Numbered from the stretch's first letter, positions 26,688 to 36,113 are shown. The stretch is 64,000 bases of DNA from Gemmatimonadota bacterium (GCA_018660835.1 JABJJN010000014.1:62001-126000), one strand, 5' to 3'. Notes: generated by a model from the letters alone, not told the origin. Made by a program: numbers and translations.

Positions 26688-27678
26688 TTGCGTTCTCAGG
26701 CACCATTTCCTGGCGAAAGCGGAACACGAGCGGATCTGTTGGATCCACACTGACACGAATCCAGTGCAGGTGGGGCGAACCGAAGGACTCCACACGCGTG
26801 AAATAGTCCAGTCGTCGTCCGCCTACGTTGGTCAGAGGTTTATCAATTCGGAAGTAGTGGGAGTCTCCGTGGGTGAGCACAACAGGGCGACCAAAGGCAA
26901 TAACCTCCTCGCGCAGAGAAGTCAGAAACCCACCAAAGGCTGCCTGAAAAAGAGAATCCGCCTGCCCGTCGAATTGGGGATTGGCGTGGATATTCACCAT
27001 GACCCCTGGCGCTTCACTGATCCTGGCCTCGATAAATGTCTGCCGCATCCACGCCAGAGCCGCCTGCGTGCGTTCCTCTGCTTCGACATCGTCTGCCGGT
27101 GTACGCGCCGCAAAGGGTCTCAGCCCGTTCTGGCTGCCAACAATGTGCAGATTGACGAACCACACGCCATCCATTTCCCAACGCAGGTGTTCGGGATAGT
27201 TCGCATAGGCTGGATCACTCGCCTGCGACTCGACCTTGAGATGGCCATTGTCACCTCCTAACAGACGCCCTGCGGGCTCGAAGAAGATCCGTCTCAAGGC
27301 GGCGAGGCGCTCGACAGGAGACCATGCCCCGGCACGCAGACGGTGACAGTCTGTCCAGTCGTTGTCGCCGGGCACGAGGATGAAGGGGGCTTTGAAGCGA
27401 TCGAACCAGTCGTGTCGTTGCTGCAGGACCTCATCTGAGCATGGGGCGATGCCCGATTTGATATCTCCCGCGTGCAAGACGAACTGTACATCCTCTTCGT
27501 TGATCCGCTCCTGCAGCAACGCGAAGCGCAAGCTGTCCTCCGCGTTGTATGGAACATCGCCGATGAAGGCAAAGTCGAAGGCCATCGCGGGGGAAACGGA
27601 CAGAATGCTGAAACTGGCTGCAACCAAGAAAAGGCCCTGCAAGTTCCATTTCTTCGAAGACTTCATTTGCTCAAGCAT
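26677..27678 (-). CDS. Exported calcineurin-like metallophosphoesterase
   Basis: About 333 residues. The ATG at 27678 has GGAG four bases upstream; ATG 27666 is also possible. A signal peptide (SFSILSVSPAMA, cleavage after AMA) is followed by FIGDVPYN, HAGDIKSG, PGDNDW, NIHANP and THGDSHYF. Together these are the five metallophosphatase blocks, although the first reads GDxxY rather than DxH. The enzyme should act in the periplasm on phosphoesters. It is divergent from the isomerase gene at 27813 with a 134-bp promoter space. Confidence 0.85.
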   Translation of the reverse strand: MLEQMKSSKKWNLQGLFLVAASFSILSVSPAMAFDFAFIGDVPYNAEDSLRFALLQERINEEDVQFVLHAGDIKSGIAPCSDEVLQQRHDWFDRFKAPFILVPGDNDWTDCHRLRAGAWSPVERLAALRRIFFEPAGRLLGGDNGHLKVESQASDPAYANYPEHLRWEMDGVWFVNLHIVGSQNGLRPFAARTPADDVEAEERTQAALAWMRQTFIEARISEAPGVMVNIHANPQFDGQADSLFQAAFGGFLTSLREEVIAFGRPVVLTHGDSHYFRIDKPLTNVGGRRLDYFTRVESFGSPHLHWIRVSVDPTDPLVFRFRQEMVPENAIRR

Positions 27679-27812
27679 TCGGCTCCGATAGCTTGTTGTG
27701 TCTGCGCAGTTGCCGTCCGTGTCAGATTGTGCATCTGCATCGGTCAGGCGGAATGTTATCATCCTTGTAGGACCGCAGCAATCGCTAGCGGTTCCATCTT
27801 CAGGAGCAAATT

Positions 27813-28607
27813 GTGGACGTCAGCAGAGCCAGTGCCTGCAGTATCCCCCTGGTGGAACAGTCCCTCGACTATGCACTGCAGGTGATCGCCGACTCGGGTT
27901 TTGAGAAAGTTGATCTCCTCGCCCGAATGCCTCATTTCTCGGTGACGGATCCCGAATACAGCATCGACGTTCTCGAGGATCTTTGTAGTCGCCACTCTCT
28001 TCGTATCGCCAACATCGGTGCCTATTGTGGGCGTGCGTTCTCAGCACCCGACGAGTCTGAGCGCGCCTCAGCCGTGACAGAGATGGAGCAGACCCTCGCA
28101 GTCGCTAAGCGATTGGGCGCTCGTACCATCCGCGTCACACCTGGATCCGGCAAACGCCAGGAGATCGATCAGCTTGTCCCCTACTTCCAGCAAGCGGCGG
28201 CAAGCGCCGAACGGGATGGTATCTGGATGGGCATCGAAAATCACGGCACCGAGATCTCCGGTGACCCGGCGACATGTCGTGAAATCTGTGAACGAGTCGG
28301 CTCTGATCACTTCGGGATTATCTACGAACCGTGCAATCTGATGGCAGCCGGCGTCGAATACAAAGCAGCTTTCGAGCAGTTCAAGGATCACATCGTGCAC
28401 GTGCATTTCAAGGATGGCCTGCATGATGCTGACGGCAAGTGGGCGCGCTGCATGTTAGGCGAGGGCGAGATCGATGTTCGTTGGGTATTTGAGCAGGTGG
28501 AAGCCGTTGGCTACAGCGGTGAATACGCCTTGGAATACGAGGTGGGAAATATCGAGGCTGTGGAGACGGGTTATCCGAAGTGGCTGCAATACTGGAAGGC
28601 CCTGTGA
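27813..28607 (+). CDS. Sugar phosphate isomerase/epimerase (AP-endonuclease-2 type TIM barrel)
   Basis: 264 residues. GTG start with AGGAG six bases upstream. Xylose-isomerase-like barrel with motifs ARTIRVTPG, GIWMGIENHGTEISG (Glu/His metal ligands), YEPCNLMAAG, HIVHVHFKDG and a final YALEYEVG. These proteins isomerise or epimerise sugars and inositols with a divalent metal. First gene of a tight plus-strand unit with RidA, an esterase and a glycosidase-like protein. Confidence 0.88.
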   Translation: MDVSRASACSIPLVEQSLDYALQVIADSGFEKVDLLARMPHFSVTDPEYSIDVLEDLCSRHSLRIANIGAYCGRAFSAPDESERASAVTEMEQTLAVAKRLGARTIRVTPGSGKRQEIDQLVPYFQQAAASAERDGIWMGIENHGTEISGDPATCREICERVGSDHFGIIYEPCNLMAAGVEYKAAFEQFKDHIVHVHFKDGLHDADGKWARCMLGEGEIDVRWVFEQVEAVGYSGEYALEYEVGNIEAVETGYPKWLQYWKAL

Positions 28608-28996
28608 TGGCTCACTTCGAGGAGATCCACACGAGCAACGCGTCACACGAAGGCTGGCCATACTCTGAGGCAGTTCGTGCCGGTGACTTCATCTTTGTCG
28701 CCGGTGTCGCGGCGGAAGATGAAACAACGGGGCAGATCATTGGCGCTACGATCGTCGAGCAGACCCACAAGACATTTCATCGCATCGCCGGCATTCTGCG
28801 CCACGCTGACGCAGATCTGCGCGACATCTGTCGTCTTTCGGTTCATCTGAACAACATCGAGGACTTTGGAGAGTTCTCAGCAGCCTATGCCGAAATCTTC
28901 CATTGGACACCCAAGCCGACGCGCATCACCCGTGGATCAGCCCTGGCCCCGGGCCTTTTACTCGAAGTGGAATGCACCGTCTACAAACCAAAATAG
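28607..28996 (+). CDS. RidA/YjgF family protein
   Basis: 129 residues. The ATG shares its A with the previous TGA stop, which indicates coupling. The sequence has the RidA order: SEAVRAGDFIFVAGVAAEDE, VEQTHKTFHRI, LSVHLNNIEDFGEF and the end LEVECTVYKP. The usual substrate-binding Arg of RidA (in the last RxxV motif region) is not obvious, so it may be a non-archetypal Rid protein acting in the local pathway and not an imine deaminase. Cytosolic trimer by family. Confidence 0.88.
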   Translation: MAHFEEIHTSNASHEGWPYSEAVRAGDFIFVAGVAAEDETTGQIIGATIVEQTHKTFHRIAGILRHADADLRDICRLSVHLNNIEDFGEFSAAYAEIFHWTPKPTRITRGSALAPGLLLEVECTVYKPK

Positions 28997-29926
28997 ATGA
29001 GTATGCCAAGAGACGCTGTGTCCACCGAGGGACACGCCTATTTCCTGCAACTACACGAGACACCAGCATTTGGTGCCTCAGGCTCATTCGATCTGGATGA
29101 ATTGCGGCAAGGGATGGGGACACGCCGAGAACCGACGGATCCCTCCGTGCGGTGTATCCCATGGCAGCATGACGAGCTGTCTGGTGAATGGGTTGTTGCT
29201 GCCGATGCCGACACGGCGACACGTGTATTGTACTTGCACGGCGGCGGTTTTGTTTCGGGATGTGCTGGCTTCTATCTGGCCATGGCCGCCCATTTGTCTG
29301 CGGCGGCGCGCTGCGCTGTACTACTTCTCGATTACCGCCTGGCTCCCGAGCACCCATTTCCCGCAGCCATTGAAGACAGTGTCCGTGCCTTCGAGTCGAT
29401 GGTTGCGACCGGACCGCATGGATCTGGCCAGGCCGGCAATTGCTTCATCGCTGGAGATTCTGCTGGTGGAGGCCTGACCCTTTCCACCCTCCTGGCCCTG
29501 CGTGATCGAGGCCGTCCACTTCCTCGCGGCGCCATCGCCCTGTCCGCCTTCGCAGACCTGACGCTCACGGGGGAAAGCCTCACCTCAGAGGAGGCATTGG
29601 ACCCCATCATGAGTCCCCAATGCCTGCCACAATTCGTCGGTCACTATCTCGGTCACGCAGATCCCCAGGATCCTTATGCGTCGCCGATTTACGCCGATTA
29701 CACCGGATTTCCCCCTCTGCTATTACAGGTTGGCGAACACGAGATCATCCGCAACGACAGTGTCTTGGCCGCGGCAAAAGCTCGGTCCTTTGGAGTAGAG
29801 ACGACACTGGAAATCTGGCCCGGCATGTTCCACGTCTTCCCCTCTCACGAACCATTGCTTCCGGAAGGCGAACAGGCAATCGAACACATGGCTGCCTTCA
29901 TTCGAAAGCACAGATCAGCCGACTAA
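28997..29926 (+). CDS. Alpha/beta hydrolase of the hormone-sensitive-lipase type
   Basis: 309 residues. HGGGF (81-85) is the oxyanion motif, GDSAGG holds the nucleophile Ser155, GMFHVF supplies His279, and the acid is probably in VGEHEIIRND (247-253), where Asp is usual and Glu is seen. No signal peptide, so it is a cytosolic carboxylesterase acting on small esters or lactones. It starts immediately after the RidA stop, in the same apparent operon as the isomerase and the glycosidase-like gene. Confidence 0.88.
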   Translation: MSMPRDAVSTEGHAYFLQLHETPAFGASGSFDLDELRQGMGTRREPTDPSVRCIPWQHDELSGEWVVAADADTATRVLYLHGGGFVSGCAGFYLAMAAHLSAAARCAVLLLDYRLAPEHPFPAAIEDSVRAFESMVATGPHGSGQAGNCFIAGDSAGGGLTLSTLLALRDRGRPLPRGAIALSAFADLTLTGESLTSEEALDPIMSPQCLPQFVGHYLGHADPQDPYASPIYADYTGFPPLLLQVGEHEIIRNDSVLAAAKARSFGVETTLEIWPGMFHVFPSHEPLLPEGEQAIEHMAAFIRKHRSAD

Positions 29927-29957
29927 AAAACCCGACACCAGCGAGGGCAAGTACACC

Positions 29958-31712
29958 ATGGACCGAGACGACGAGAGTATCTATCTGCTGGATATGAGTC
30001 GCTGCGAACCTGCGACGGCGGTTGGCACCCAATTCAGTGAAGGACAATGGACGTCAGTCGCATACGCTATCGCCGCCGGCGAGGGCAAGATGCTCTTCAG
30101 TGGGCCCGATACCCAGGCGCCGCCTGTTCAACTCAACCCACAGGTAAGTGGGTGGTATCACATCTTCGTCGGCACCTATCGCTTTCACGTATTCCCCGAC
30201 TATTGCCTGTTGCTCAAACTCTCTTCTGATCCGGGATACTCACGAGCGACGGTCGAGACCTTTCGCCGCGACAAAGACATCGTTGCCGAGGAGATGATTC
30301 TGGGTGCCACAGATCTGGCCGAAGCGTATTGGAAAGCTGCCGATCTGACAGATGAGCAGATCATCTTCGACCGCCCACGAGCGGGCCTGCTCGCGGAGAC
30401 GACGGCGAATATCAGTTATCTACGCCTCGTGCCGATGTCAGCGGCAGAACGCACTCAAGCCGAAGCAGATCGTCAGCCAGGTGAACACCGGCGCCTGACG
30501 GCCAACTTTGACGGTGGTCAGAACACACTCTGGGCGTATGCAAGTGACGAGGAGATGCGCGCCGAATTTCAGGCCCTCGCCCATGCGGATGTGCAGGCTG
30601 TGTTATGGGGATGTGCTCGCTCCTTTGCCACATACTACCCGTCGAATGTGGCCTCCTACGTAAAGTGGTCCTTCGGACTGCCTGGCAACATGCGCCACGG
30701 ACGACAAGCGATCGAAAGGCAGCGGCAGAGCGATTTCGATCCCCTTAAATCAGCCATCGCCTGTGCCCGCGAAATCGGTATTAAGATCTATCCGCAGGTT
30801 CGCATGATTGGCGAACAGCTGCCTCCGAATCACATCGATTACACGGGCCCCGGCGATTACCAGCGCCAGCATCCGGAATATCGCTGTCTATCTCCACAGG
30901 GGCGACCGACGCGCCACTTGAGCCAGGCCTTCCCCGAGGTTCGCGCCAAATACGTTGATCTGTTTCGGGAATGGGTCGACGACTACGAAGCAGACGGTGT
31001 CTGTATCGTCTTCTGCCGCTCCTGGCCTTATGTGCTGTTTGAAGAACCGATCCTGGAGTCATTCCGCCAGCAACATGGTGTCGACATGACGAGCCTCGAC
31101 TATTTCGACGAACGCGTGCTTGCTCATCGCGCCACATTTCTCACGCAGCTTCTGCGCCAGACGCGGCAGATGCTGGATGAAGTGGGCGAACGCCAAGGAC
31201 GTCGCTTGCGGACGTCCTATGTGATTCCCGCCGAAGACTATGGTTCGACGCCAACTCCGGATCTGGGCCCCTTCACACCGCTCAAGATTCACGCCATGGA
31301 CGTGGAGACCTGGGTTCGAGAGGGTCTGGTAGATGATCTCGTCGTGCATATCCAGGATGTCGGTGATGCGGCGGGAAACGATGCAAGGGTGGCCCTGGCA
31401 CCCTATGTCGACCTGGCCCGCGGCACACAGACCACCGTTCACGCCGATCTGTATCCGCGGCGACAGTCTGCCGATTCCATGCGTGTTCGGGCCATGGCCT
31501 GTTACGAGGCGGGCGCAGAGGGTCTATGCTTCTGGGATTGCCAGACACGCACGCAGCGACTCAGTGGTTGGGCCATGCATCGATTGCTCGGACATCGCGA
31601 TCAACTGCCGCAGATGAAACCCTTCGCGGACAGCCTGTTTCGACGCGAACCACTACTCGCACTGGATGGCTACGATCTGAGTGATGAGTTCTGCCTGCCA
31701 ACCGATGGCTGA
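29958..31712 (+). CDS. Glycoside-hydrolase-like TIM-barrel protein, function unassigned
   Basis: 584 residues, no signal peptide. Residues 1-165 are a beta-rich domain (VSGWYHIFVGTYRF, YLRLVPMS). Residues 195-560 look like the barrel found in family-10-like glycosidase relatives: LWGCARSFATYYPSN, IKIYPQVRMIGE, VDDYEADGVCIVFCRSWP and MACYEAGAEGLCFWD. Acidic residues suited to catalysis are present, but I cannot assign the pair. Last gene of the isomerase-RidA-esterase unit, which implies carbohydrate breakdown. Confidence 0.7.
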   Translation: MDRDDESIYLLDMSRCEPATAVGTQFSEGQWTSVAYAIAAGEGKMLFSGPDTQAPPVQLNPQVSGWYHIFVGTYRFHVFPDYCLLLKLSSDPGYSRATVETFRRDKDIVAEEMILGATDLAEAYWKAADLTDEQIIFDRPRAGLLAETTANISYLRLVPMSAAERTQAEADRQPGEHRRLTANFDGGQNTLWAYASDEEMRAEFQALAHADVQAVLWGCARSFATYYPSNVASYVKWSFGLPGNMRHGRQAIERQRQSDFDPLKSAIACAREIGIKIYPQVRMIGEQLPPNHIDYTGPGDYQRQHPEYRCLSPQGRPTRHLSQAFPEVRAKYVDLFREWVDDYEADGVCIVFCRSWPYVLFEEPILESFRQQHGVDMTSLDYFDERVLAHRATFLTQLLRQTRQMLDEVGERQGRRLRTSYVIPAEDYGSTPTPDLGPFTPLKIHAMDVETWVREGLVDDLVVHIQDVGDAAGNDARVALAPYVDLARGTQTTVHADLYPRRQSADSMRVRAMACYEAGAEGLCFWDCQTRTQRLSGWAMHRLLGHRDQLPQMKPFADSLFRREPLLALDGYDLSDEFCLPTDG

Positions 31713-31770
31713 AACACTGGTGACTGAGAGTTGAGATCGATGCAGGTTCGGCCGCTGACGCGGAGGAAAC

Positions 31771-32604
31771 CTACAGGGCCCGATTGTCTTCGGAATACTC
31801 GCGATTTCCACCACTACCCAGCTGCCACGTACCGCGAAACAACGTCCGCCTCTTCGGTGGCATACTCATGATGATCTCGTGACTCAGATTCGTGCGGTGC
31901 CACTGAGACCAAATCGAGTTGTAGGCATTGAACACGGCACAGCGAGGGTTGTCCGGATTGGTCCAATCATTGGCGGCATGAATGAGGCTCTCCGTGAAGA
32001 TGGCGACAGACCCTGCGGGACAGGAGTAGCCATCCATCGTATCTCGCATGGACTGTTCCCACGGGGAATCGGCGATATTCGGCGCCCATTTATTGGGGCC
32101 ACCGTAGCCGAAGTGTGCTTTGTGTGAGCCGCTGAGAAAGGTCGTACAGCCCTGCCCCTCTTTCACCTCCTCCAATTCCCACACAACACGCGTGAGACCG
32201 GCGAAGATCCTGCCACCGGCGACCTGGTAGCGCATGGCATTTGCCTGCTGCGGCGGGCGCACGACATGGGGCATACCATTGTCACCGCGCTCTGATGTAT
32301 CCCACCCTGGTTTGCGCACGGTGGTGAAGGAACCCTCACAGCGAAACCCATAGCAGTCGTCGTGATGGAAGGGATCCTCAGCGAGGATCTCCGACAGGAT
32401 GCCGACGATCGCCGGATGATCGAGAAGCTCCTGGCGCTTGCCCTCATAGCTGTTACGCCCGCCGTCGTAGACTTCCGCCTTCAGGGGCTCGATCTGATCA
32501 GGCGTCAGGACAGCTGGCAATAGAATCCAGCCGCGCAAATCGAAGAAGAATTTCTGTTTCTCCGTCATGGGTACGATGGCGGATGATGTATCTGTAGTGG
32601 TCAT
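31771..32604 (-). CDS. PhyH family protein lacking the HxD iron motif
   Basis: 277 residues from the ATG at 32604, with GGAG nine bases upstream. The C-terminal half is typical: LSGSHKAHF at about 157-165 and LIHAAND with His209. The segment that should carry HxD reads NAMRYQVAGGRIFAGL instead, with no His-x-Asp. It may use other ligands (His113 in GMPHVV is nearby in sequence) or have lost iron binding. Divergent from the sugar importer at 32774, with a palindrome between them. Confidence 0.75.
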   Translation of the reverse strand: MTTTDTSSAIVPMTEKQKFFFDLRGWILLPAVLTPDQIEPLKAEVYDGGRNSYEGKRQELLDHPAIVGILSEILAEDPFHHDDCYGFRCEGSFTTVRKPGWDTSERGDNGMPHVVRPPQQANAMRYQVAGGRIFAGLTRVVWELEEVKEGQGCTTFLSGSHKAHFGYGGPNKWAPNIADSPWEQSMRDTMDGYSCPAGSVAIFTESLIHAANDWTNPDNPRCAVFNAYNSIWSQWHRTNLSHEIIMSMPPKRRTLFRGTWQLGSGGNREYSEDNRAL

Positions 32605-32675
32605 GCCCTGTCTCCAGCTGTGTTGAATTCGTGAGGTCTTCATTCTAATCGTGTGTGCCATTGGGCGACAGCGTT

Positions 32676-32690
32676 GCAGGAACTACCTGC
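32676..32690. promoter_or_regulatory. Inverted repeat between PhyH and the sugar ABC importer
   Basis: GCAGG-AACTA-CCTGC is a perfect 5-bp dyad with a 5-base centre in the 169-bp divergent region. It is 84 bases upstream of the binding-protein ATG and 72 bases from the PhyH start, so it could act on both genes. A TATATA at about 32759-32764 lies too near the ATG to be a sure -10 box. Operator function is inferred. Confidence 0.35.
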
Positions 32691-32773
32691 TTACAGTTCG
32701 ACATGGATGCCCATCGTCCCTTCTTTGTTGCTACTGAATCTCTCATGTCACGCAGCGACTATATACCGACCTC

Positions 32774-34267
32774 ATGACTCGCCTCAAGACCATCGCCGCT
32801 GTCACCCTGTCCCTGATCCTGATCGCCGGCGTGCTGGCCCGCGCCGGCATGACGCGTCGCTGGATCGAGGACATCGGATCGGATACAACGCGAGAAGAAT
32901 TGCGTGTCTGGGACTGGTGGAGTGCCTCGACAAACGAAGAATACGGCGCCTACTTCGCCGAGATCGAGCGCACCTTCGAGGCACAACACCCGAACATCGA
33001 CATCGTCTACCAGATCGTCCCCTTCGGTAACTACGTGCAGAAGTTATCGACAGCAATGGTCGGCGACTCGCCACCGGATGTTTTCCAGTCCTCCGTCTAC
33101 TGGGCCGAAGGCTTCTATCAGCGTGGCATGCTGCGCCCCCTCGACGACCTGCTCGCGTCTGACGCTGATTCCGACCCAGGCAACTCACTCGCCAAAGAAC
33201 ACTTCCTACCGACAGCATGGCGGCACAACCACGCACTGGATGGTACCGTCTTTGGCATCCCGCAGATCATCGACGCCAGCTGTCTATTGTGGAATCTCGA
33301 TATCCTGCAGGAAGCGTCGGCTAAGGACGAGGAACTGCGAGATCTTTTCGCCCGTTTCCCGGATGGTTCGCTCGACTATGATCGCCTGCGCTTCGACGCA
33401 CTACGCGACTGGGACCACTTTCGGCGTGTTGTCGACAAGCTGACCATTCGTGACGAGGCTGGGAAGATCGAACGAGCGGGTTTTGTCTTGTCTGCCTACG
33501 GATCGGGTGCCGGCATGTTCTCCCCCTGGCTGGCATCTAATGGCGGCCAGGTTCAGGATGCGGCAGGCACGCGCGCCCTCTTCGCGTCAGCTGCTGGTGT
33601 CGAGACGTTGGAATTCCTCTCCCGCCTCTATTGGGTCGATCAGGTCAGCCCACCCTTCCACCGCCAGATGACGCCGTCCGAACTGTTCCAGGAACGCAAG
33701 GTCGCCAGTGTCACCGCCGGTACCTGGTCTGGCAAGGACATCACGCGCAATAGCCTCGGATGGACGCATTTCGGCAAGACCGCTTTTCCTCCGGGGCCCT
33801 CAGGAGATGGACCGAGCACGGTGACCTGGGGAAACATGCTCGTCATCACACGGCGCGCCGAAAATGTCGATGCCGCCTGGGCCTATCTGAAATTCGTCTG
33901 CGGTTTGCCCGGCTCCTTGCTGCGCTCGAAACATCTCGGTTACAATGGACCGCGTTTTGACTTTTATGCCACACAACGTTGGCAGGAGGCCCTCGCCGAA
34001 CGGCCTTACCTGTCCACGGTGAAGCAGATCTGTCTGGCCGGTGAGAAGTTGCGTCATACGGAGATCACTGCCGTCGACCACCAGGCGAATCCAATCTTCG
34101 AGAGTGTCCTGCTGCACTATCCGGAGATCGTCGCCGGCGATGGCCCCCATGAGTCGGTCGAAGCCGCCCTGCAACTGGCGGCGCGCAATGTGGACAACGT
34201 CTATGCCCGTTACAATGAGCAGGTTGCTCGCTGGCTGACAGAGCGTCGATTGCGAGGCCAACTGTAA
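32774..34267 (+). CDS. Extracellular solute-binding protein, family 1 (carbohydrate ABC importer)
   Basis: 497 residues with an N-terminal hydrophobic signal or anchor (residues 6-25, no lipobox Cys). The mature part matches sugar-binding proteins: ELRVWDWWSAS, EIERTFEAQHPNIDIVYQ, SPPDVFQSS, FGIPQIIDASCLLWN and VTWGNMLVITRRAEN. The protein binds an oligosaccharide or related ligand in the periplasm and delivers it to the two permeases that follow. Its stop overlaps the next ATG. No ATPase is encoded in the unit, so a shared MsmK-type ATPase elsewhere is expected. Confidence 0.9.
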   Translation: MTRLKTIAAVTLSLILIAGVLARAGMTRRWIEDIGSDTTREELRVWDWWSASTNEEYGAYFAEIERTFEAQHPNIDIVYQIVPFGNYVQKLSTAMVGDSPPDVFQSSVYWAEGFYQRGMLRPLDDLLASDADSDPGNSLAKEHFLPTAWRHNHALDGTVFGIPQIIDASCLLWNLDILQEASAKDEELRDLFARFPDGSLDYDRLRFDALRDWDHFRRVVDKLTIRDEAGKIERAGFVLSAYGSGAGMFSPWLASNGGQVQDAAGTRALFASAAGVETLEFLSRLYWVDQVSPPFHRQMTPSELFQERKVASVTAGTWSGKDITRNSLGWTHFGKTAFPPGPSGDGPSTVTWGNMLVITRRAENVDAAWAYLKFVCGLPGSLLRSKHLGYNGPRFDFYATQRWQEALAERPYLSTVKQICLAGEKLRHTEITAVDHQANPIFESVLLHYPEIVAGDGPHESVEAALQLAARNVDNVYARYNEQVARWLTERRLRGQL

Positions 34268-35115
34268 TGGCGTCAACGACTCTCGTGCAGCGACTGACAC
34301 CCTATTTCTACATTGCCCCCGCCATCGGCGTCGCCTGTCTGTTCAGCTTTGTCAGTATGGGTGTGAGTCTGTGGGTGAGTTTCCAGCATTATGACGCCTT
34401 CGCTGGCGGCTCGCAGTTTGTCGGCCTCGACAACTATCGCCGCGCTCTATTCGCCGAAGACAGCTATTTCTGGCTCGCCATGCGACACACCTTCGTCTAT
34501 GTCATCATGAGTGTTGTCGGCACACTGCTCTCAGCGCTGCCACTGGCGTTGTTGTGTCTGCGCGCCCACTACGGTCAGGCCCTGTTCCGCACGCTCTATT
34601 TCCTCCCCTCGATCACGCCCGGCGTCGTACTGGCCCTGGTCTTCTTCCACATCTTCGGTAACTATGGCCAGCTATTGGATCATTCCTGGTCTGCCCTGCC
34701 AGCCCTTGCTCTGTTGGGTGTGTGGGCAGGCGCCGGCTACAACATGGTCATCTTCCTCGCCGGTCTGACAGAGATTCCGCAGCTCCTCTACGACGCGGCG
34801 CGAGTCGATGGGGCGAATCAGTGGCAGCAGTTCCGCCACGTGACGCTGCCCATGCTCCGCAATACCCTCGTCTTTGTTACGGTGATGACCATCATCGGCT
34901 CCTTCCAGGTCTTCACCTCCGTCTACATCATGACCAGCGGCGGTCCCGAGCGCAGCACGGAAGTCATCGCGTACTCAATCTTCCTCAATGCCTTTTCTGT
35001 GGCAGGCCAGATGGGCTATGCGTCGGCACTCGCCTGGCTGCTGTTTGCCGTCATTTTCGTTTTCGTCTTCTTCCAGATGCGCGTCTTCCGCTCGCGACGG
35101 ATCTACGATGAGTGA
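34267..35115 (+). CDS. Carbohydrate ABC transporter permease (MalF/UgpA type)
   Basis: 282 residues with six helices (about 12-34, 75-97, 108-128, 140-162, 195-217, 255-275). The EAA loop that docks the ATPase is seen as DAARVDGANQWQQFRHVTLP (about 177-196). The ATG overlaps the binding-protein stop by one base, and its own stop lies 8 bases inside the next gene. It forms the inner-membrane channel with the MalG-like partner. Confidence 0.93.
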   Translation: MASTTLVQRLTPYFYIAPAIGVACLFSFVSMGVSLWVSFQHYDAFAGGSQFVGLDNYRRALFAEDSYFWLAMRHTFVYVIMSVVGTLLSALPLALLCLRAHYGQALFRTLYFLPSITPGVVLALVFFHIFGNYGQLLDHSWSALPALALLGVWAGAGYNMVIFLAGLTEIPQLLYDAARVDGANQWQQFRHVTLPMLRNTLVFVTVMTIIGSFQVFTSVYIMTSGGPERSTEVIAYSIFLNAFSVAGQMGYASALAWLLFAVIFVFVFFQMRVFRSRRIYDE

Positions 35116-36004
35116 GAGATTTCGCGGTCGCGGCCTTGCACTGACGCTGATGGTGCTTGGCGCCCTCGTGATGGTCTACCCCTACGCCTATATGGTGGGA
35201 TCTTCAGCCAAGACGCGGAAGGAATTCGCCGAGGACAAGGCCAGTCTCATTCCTTCACGTTACCAGATAAGTGAGCAGATCGCCCACGCCCGTGGCGAGC
35301 CCAGCGCCCTCGACTGGCCGGGCGCTGACTGGTCTGTGTTGCGCAATTATGTCGATGCGATCCGCTACGGGCATATCGACAGATATCTGGCGAACAGTTT
35401 CATCTACGCCGTCGTCATCACGTCGCTGCAGCTGTTCTTCAACACCCTCGCCGCTTATGCCTTCGCCCGCATGCGCTTTCGCGGGCGTGACTTTCTGTTT
35501 GGGCTGCTGCTGGCGACGATGATGGTACCACCTGCTGTTCTGCTGATCCCGAATTTCATCATCATCAGCAAACTCGGACTCGTCGACACCACCTGGGGTG
35601 TCATCATTCCCGGCTTTGCCGGTGCCTTCGGCATCTTTCTGCTACGTCAGTCCTTTCTCAATATTCCCGCCGAGTTGGAGCATGCCGCTCGGATCGACGG
35701 CTGCGGTACGTGGGGAATTCTGACAAATGTGATCCTGCCTCTGTCGAAACCTGCCCTGATCACCCTGGGCCTGTTCACGTTCATGGGATCCTGGAACATG
35801 TTCGAATGGCCTCTCGTTGTGCTAAGCAACCAGGATTTCTATCCCCTCACAGTCGGCCTGAGTCTTTTCCGGTCAGAAACCGGCGCTGATTGGCCCCGTG
35901 TCTTTGCTGCGAGCGTCATGGGTGCCCTCCCTCTGATCGTGCTGTTCCTGGTGGCGCAGAGATATCTCGTGGGCGGGATAAGCCTGAGTGGCATGAAGGG
36001 TTGA
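35108..36004 (+). CDS. Carbohydrate ABC transporter permease (MalG/UgpE type)
   Basis: 298 residues from the ATG at 35108, eight bases inside the preceding gene. The open frame reaches further upstream, but there it only shadows the MalF-like gene. Six helices are predicted. The EAA loop reads HAARIDGCGTWGILTNVILP. The region between TM1 and TM2 is long, about 80 residues, and should face the periplasm. With the MalF-like protein it makes the translocation pore. It is the last importer gene; a short GC hairpin (CGGGC/GCCCG) near 36078-36093 is a weak terminator candidate. Confidence 0.92.
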   Translation: MSERFRGRGLALTLMVLGALVMVYPYAYMVGSSAKTRKEFAEDKASLIPSRYQISEQIAHARGEPSALDWPGADWSVLRNYVDAIRYGHIDRYLANSFIYAVVITSLQLFFNTLAAYAFARMRFRGRDFLFGLLLATMMVPPAVLLIPNFIIISKLGLVDTTWGVIIPGFAGAFGIFLLRQSFLNIPAELEHAARIDGCGTWGILTNVILPLSKPALITLGLFTFMGSWNMFEWPLVVLSNQDFYPLTVGLSLFRSETGADWPRVFAASVMGALPLIVLFLVAQRYLVGGISLSGMKG

Positions 36005-36113
36005 GATAGTCTGGACCGTGTCTACCACGCCAAGTACATTCGCGCTTCGCCTCGGCTTGCTATAGCCAGAGCATCGCCCGGGCTATTTGCCCGTTTGAAC
36101 CAGTAGAATCTGC

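Noticed and set aside
36078..36093. Terminator after the sugar importer
   Set aside because: Only a 5-bp stem (CGGGC/GCCCG) followed by three T. Too weak to list as a terminator.
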